Source of the DNA: Sclerodactyla briareus
Lineage: Eukaryota > Echinodermata > Holothuroidea > Dendrochirotida > Sclerodactylidae
Direction of reading: 5' to 3'
DNA: 64,000 nucleotides
Assembly: GCA_026419785.1 (NCBI GenBank)
Contig: JAODTK010004444.1
Location: 434,001 to 498,000 of the forward strand
Below, piece by piece: positions 60,967 to 64,000 of the stretch. A program made the translations under genes and the position numbers. Position 1 is the first letter of the stretch; each line of letters starts with the position of its first letter. The notes beneath the pieces are model-generated. The model searched no databases and was not told the origin of the DNA. It was given only the letters and a program-made list of their open reading frames with translations.

Positions 60967-62742
60967 GTGCACAGTATCCTATAGAGTGGCCATAGCTGAA
61001 AGATGGCCTGATATTATCATATAGATGCAGAACTGTTTGTTGCAAGAAACAAAAATCTATATTCCTTACTAATTTTTTAAACAAAGTGGCAATGCCGAAC
61101 TGCTACTGTAAGACAAATTGTTACTACTAGAAATTTTTCGATGTAAGCTACACCAAGAAAGAAGAACGCTTTTCCAGAAATTTGAAATTATTCAAATCTG
61201 AAGCATCAATATCTGATTGATCATGATACTGCACCACAGTGCCCTACTACCAGTATGCAAAATTTCCTTTGTTTCTCCACTGACTCATTCAATCAACTTT
61301 TCACTTAATCATCTAGTGAATCTACCCTCCATCTAACTGTCGTTAATTTACCGAAACCTGACACCTTGGGACAAGGAGCACATGGCAATCGCGAATGCCA
61401 ACATTTAAACGCACACTTGTCCGCCTGCAAACCCAATTTGTGGAACATCACGAAAGGTAGCCGTGTTGACTCCAAATACGGTCTCCAGGTACTGATAATT
61501 TTTCATTGAACAGTAACTGTCACGGTGGCCGTGGAGAGTTGTAAATCGAACCACCTCACAGTCACTTGCCTAGCATACCTCTTTCTCCCCTTTTTGTGTA
61601 AACAGCAGAAGTAGGGAAAAAAGCGGGGAAAGCCCAAAATAGATGAATCAGACCGTTATACGGCCTAGAAGAAATTTGACTCTCAGACAGGAGTGGACTG
61701 TAGTTTGGGGGTATTCGGCATGTATACTTGGCACTTTGCACTGATACATGTTGTCACTGGAGAGACATGGCTGCTAAAGTGACATTGAAATAAAATATTT
61801 CAATCTTTGGGACCTGTACAATGAATGGAAAATTAACATGTGGGTTCTCAAACCATTAGTCTCACCTGTTTTGCAATCAGGTTATTCTTTTGTTAGGGTT
61901 TTTGTAAAGTTTCAACAATCCTGATTTGAAGGGTTGAAACAAGAGGATGAATTTGCTTGTTGGCAGATGAATGAAAGTATCATAGCAAAGGCAGTAGTTG
62001 AAGCTCCCAAGATTTTTATACTCTAACCAGCTTTTAAATTCATTGGAACTGAATGTTAACCATATTCACCAAGTTTTGTGAAATATGACAAACTAAATAA
62101 CAATTTGTGTGACATATGCAAATGCAAATTCAACTGGAATCTGAATCAGTCCACAGTATCCTGTCACTTTACTCTTAAATAAACCATGATTATACATTTG
62201 AAATAATAGGCAAAATACTCTGCTCCGATGGTTGGTGGGCCTATAGTCTTTAATCAAATCGGTACAACCAACCTGGAAGCTCATAGTCCAATAGAGATAG
62301 TTTCCCTAATGAGCAAGAGTGACAAACTTGGTATTTTCTGTTCAAGTTACAGTTTAATGGCACTGATATTATTATTATTATTATTTCTATTGTACTGACT
62401 CTAACTGATCATGTGATTGTCAACTACCTATACATATTGTCTGAACAAACATGCAGTCCAGTTCTGGACATATCACAACAGTGTCTTTCTGAATCTAGCT
62501 TTGTTCAAGTGAGACAGAAAGTCATACTCCCAGGTAATTCAGTAGAATTTGATTGAGTAAAGGGAACTACAACACAAATTAGAAGACTGTATATATTTGT
62601 TCTGTTAAAGGCGCACTATGTGAATGCAAACACATAATATTCATTTATTAGAATCACAGAACTATATTTTTTTTTAATGGTAGCGTACATGTAACACATT
62701 CTACCAGAAATTGAAAATTCTTTTCCTTGTGCTTCCATTAGG
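60967..62742. other. no gene recognised
   Basis: A short (ATT)n stretch lies at 62369-62388. 'ttaaaggcgcactatgtga' at 62607 resembles the terminus-like motif at 9846. Confidence 0.5.
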
Positions 62743-63081
62743 CTACAAAACACGAGTGCACAATTTCAGAGGGCATGAGCCTCTGTTAGGATGAATACAG
62801 ATCATGACATTCATCTGGACACAACCTTCCACGCTCAGCCGCCAACATCCGCAATATTTTTGCGGATCAATGTAGATTTTGCATGGTTGTGCAGAAAATC
62901 TGTGCCAACACAGGTTCATGAATTCACACGAGGCTCCCGGAGTGTTGCAAAAAGTGCATGACTGAACGGACACTGCCCAGATTATAACACTTCCACAGTT
63001 TTGTTGCTGGAATGTTACGACTTCTAGTGAATTTAGAATTTCTAAGAATGCAATTGAGACAACAGTACTGATCGAAGGCAA
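62743..63081 (-). CDS. cysteine-rich frame or exon (uncertain)
   Basis: The 112-codon minus-strand frame has 12 cysteines, mostly in residues 43-109 (for example SCTFCNTPGASCEF, YCGCWRL, EGCVQ, GSCPLKLC). Such density resembles secreted Cys-rich domains, but the spacing fits no domain I can name (not EGF, not vWF-C, not a standard toxin knot). There is no signal peptide. The surrounding codons are not obviously biased, and an opposite-frame artefact of TGY/GCA-rich DNA is possible. Confidence 0.18.
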   Translation of the reverse strand: MPSISTVVSIAFLEILNSLEVVTFQQQNCGSVIIWAVSVQSCTFCNTPGASCEFMNLCWHRFSAQPCKIYIDPQKYCGCWRLSVEGCVQMNVMICIHPNRGSCPLKLCTRVL

Positions 63082-64000
63082 TAGATATAAATTGTCTTGA
63101 CATCAAATTGTGGAACAATGTCATGCACCATATGGAATAGCAAAACCTGAAAATTCACACAATAGACATGTCCGACTCTGCATTGTTAAACATGGTCACA
63201 TAACATGGGAAATAACATCTTCATTAATTGCAAATGAACAAATTCATTATTTTTTCTGAGAGGTTCCCACATTCGTTTCCTGTAGGATATGAAACTCATG
63301 TCTAATCATTCAATTTGGATAAATCTACTGCCAGTCATGCCTATAAATGCAAGGTAAGACTTACTTCCCCCTTGGGGAAAAAAATGTCAAGAAAAATGCA
63401 GTTTGTGCGGAAACATTTCACCTCTCAATTATGAGGCAACACAGGGTAAAAAGAACATGCGCATTGGCCGTAATATAGGACAACAGCTCGGCCGATGCCC
63501 CATAGGCTGGGGACTGAGCGATAATTACTGGGGCTAAATGACTGATCAGGTTTTTGTCAAGGTTGGTGAAGACAATCTAAAGCATGTTCTTGATAGACAA
63601 TAGACAAGTTTTGAGATTCCTCTAGGGTCCAATTATGATGATGACATCCGGGGCACTGCAGAATTACATGGTTTGTTCTCTTGGTTCCCATTGTTCCGAT
63701 ATGGGGCCCACCACCTAGGCTAGATACTTCTGGGCTGTTGGTCTATCTGGCACTAAAGCTGGAAGACACTGTAGGAACTGTAGGAACTGTAGGAGAGAGT
63801 TGGTACAAGCCATCTGGGGCAGTGAACTTGATTCATTATCTCACAATGACTCACGAGTTGAAAAATTGGGTAAAGTGTGGCATCCAAGTTTGTGGAAGGG
63901 GCCTAGGCTGGCATCATGCAAGATAGGATTGTGCACTCATTCTCCCTGCAGATACAGGTAGGGGTAGGAAGATGAGGGTAGGAAGATGGGGTTCAGGGGA
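63082..64000. other. no gene recognised; short tandems at the window end
   Basis: 'ctgtaggaa' occurs three times at about 63769-63796, and 'gggtaggaagatg' twice at 63962-63990. The window ends inside the latter, so its full length is unknown. Confidence 0.6.

Noticed and set aside
1-64000. LTR retrotransposon, Polinton or other virus-like element
   Set aside because: No long terminal direct repeats, primer-binding site, integrase, protease, capsid or polymerase-like frame could be recognised anywhere.

Overview
The window looks like animal nuclear DNA, most likely from a marine invertebrate. It is AT-rich and CpG-poor, with CpG-rich islands inside transposons. It carries hAT transposons, tRNA-derived SINEs, LINE 3' ends with TTA-type tails, minisatellites and long G/C homopolymers. 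I found no bacterial gene organisation, no intact protein-coding gene, no rRNA or functional tRNA gene, and no LTR or virus-like element. The species cannot be fixed by eye. The repeat style would fit a lancelet, hemichordate, echinoderm or similar animal. The stretch is probably intergenic or the inside of a very large intron.

Layout. 1-3 kb holds no recognisable gene. 3.03-5.0 kb is a repeat (family A) with a 596-bp internal tandem duplication. 7.0-9.14 kb is a hAT transposon with an exact 8-bp target duplication and a broken transposase on the minus strand. 10.24-11.1 kb is a 12-copy, 72-bp minisatellite whose units form hairpins. 11.2-12.8 kb is a second, internally tandem hAT-like element. 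16.9-17.57 kb is a degenerate minisatellite. LINE 3' ends lie at 21.3 and 34.1 kb. A third hAT element (836 bp, exact 8-bp duplication) lies at 35.24-36.07 kb. Two more family A copies lie at 36.4-36.95 and 38.4-39.0 kb. Two copies of one SINE lie at 39.7 and 46.8 kb, and a different SINE at 49.9 kb. A fourth hAT-like element (50.3-51.7 kb) encloses an inverted pair of YY1-type ATG promoter motifs. Further family A-like DNA lies at 53.4 and 56.1 kb. A 310-bp tandem repeat (family B) spans 57.6-58.5 kb. The remainder is unassigned, with small simple repeats.

How the parts relate. There is no operon or pathway here. The most striking shared property is that two repeat families, A and B, both carry arrays of the nuclear-receptor half-site AGGTCA at the fixed spacings (1, 4 and 5 bp) that retinoid, thyroid and LXR-type receptors use. 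The minisatellite adds about ten copies of AP-1-type sites, and the fourth hAT carries paired YY1-type start sites. Together these suggest repeats that spread ready-made regulatory sites, which is an inference from sequence only.
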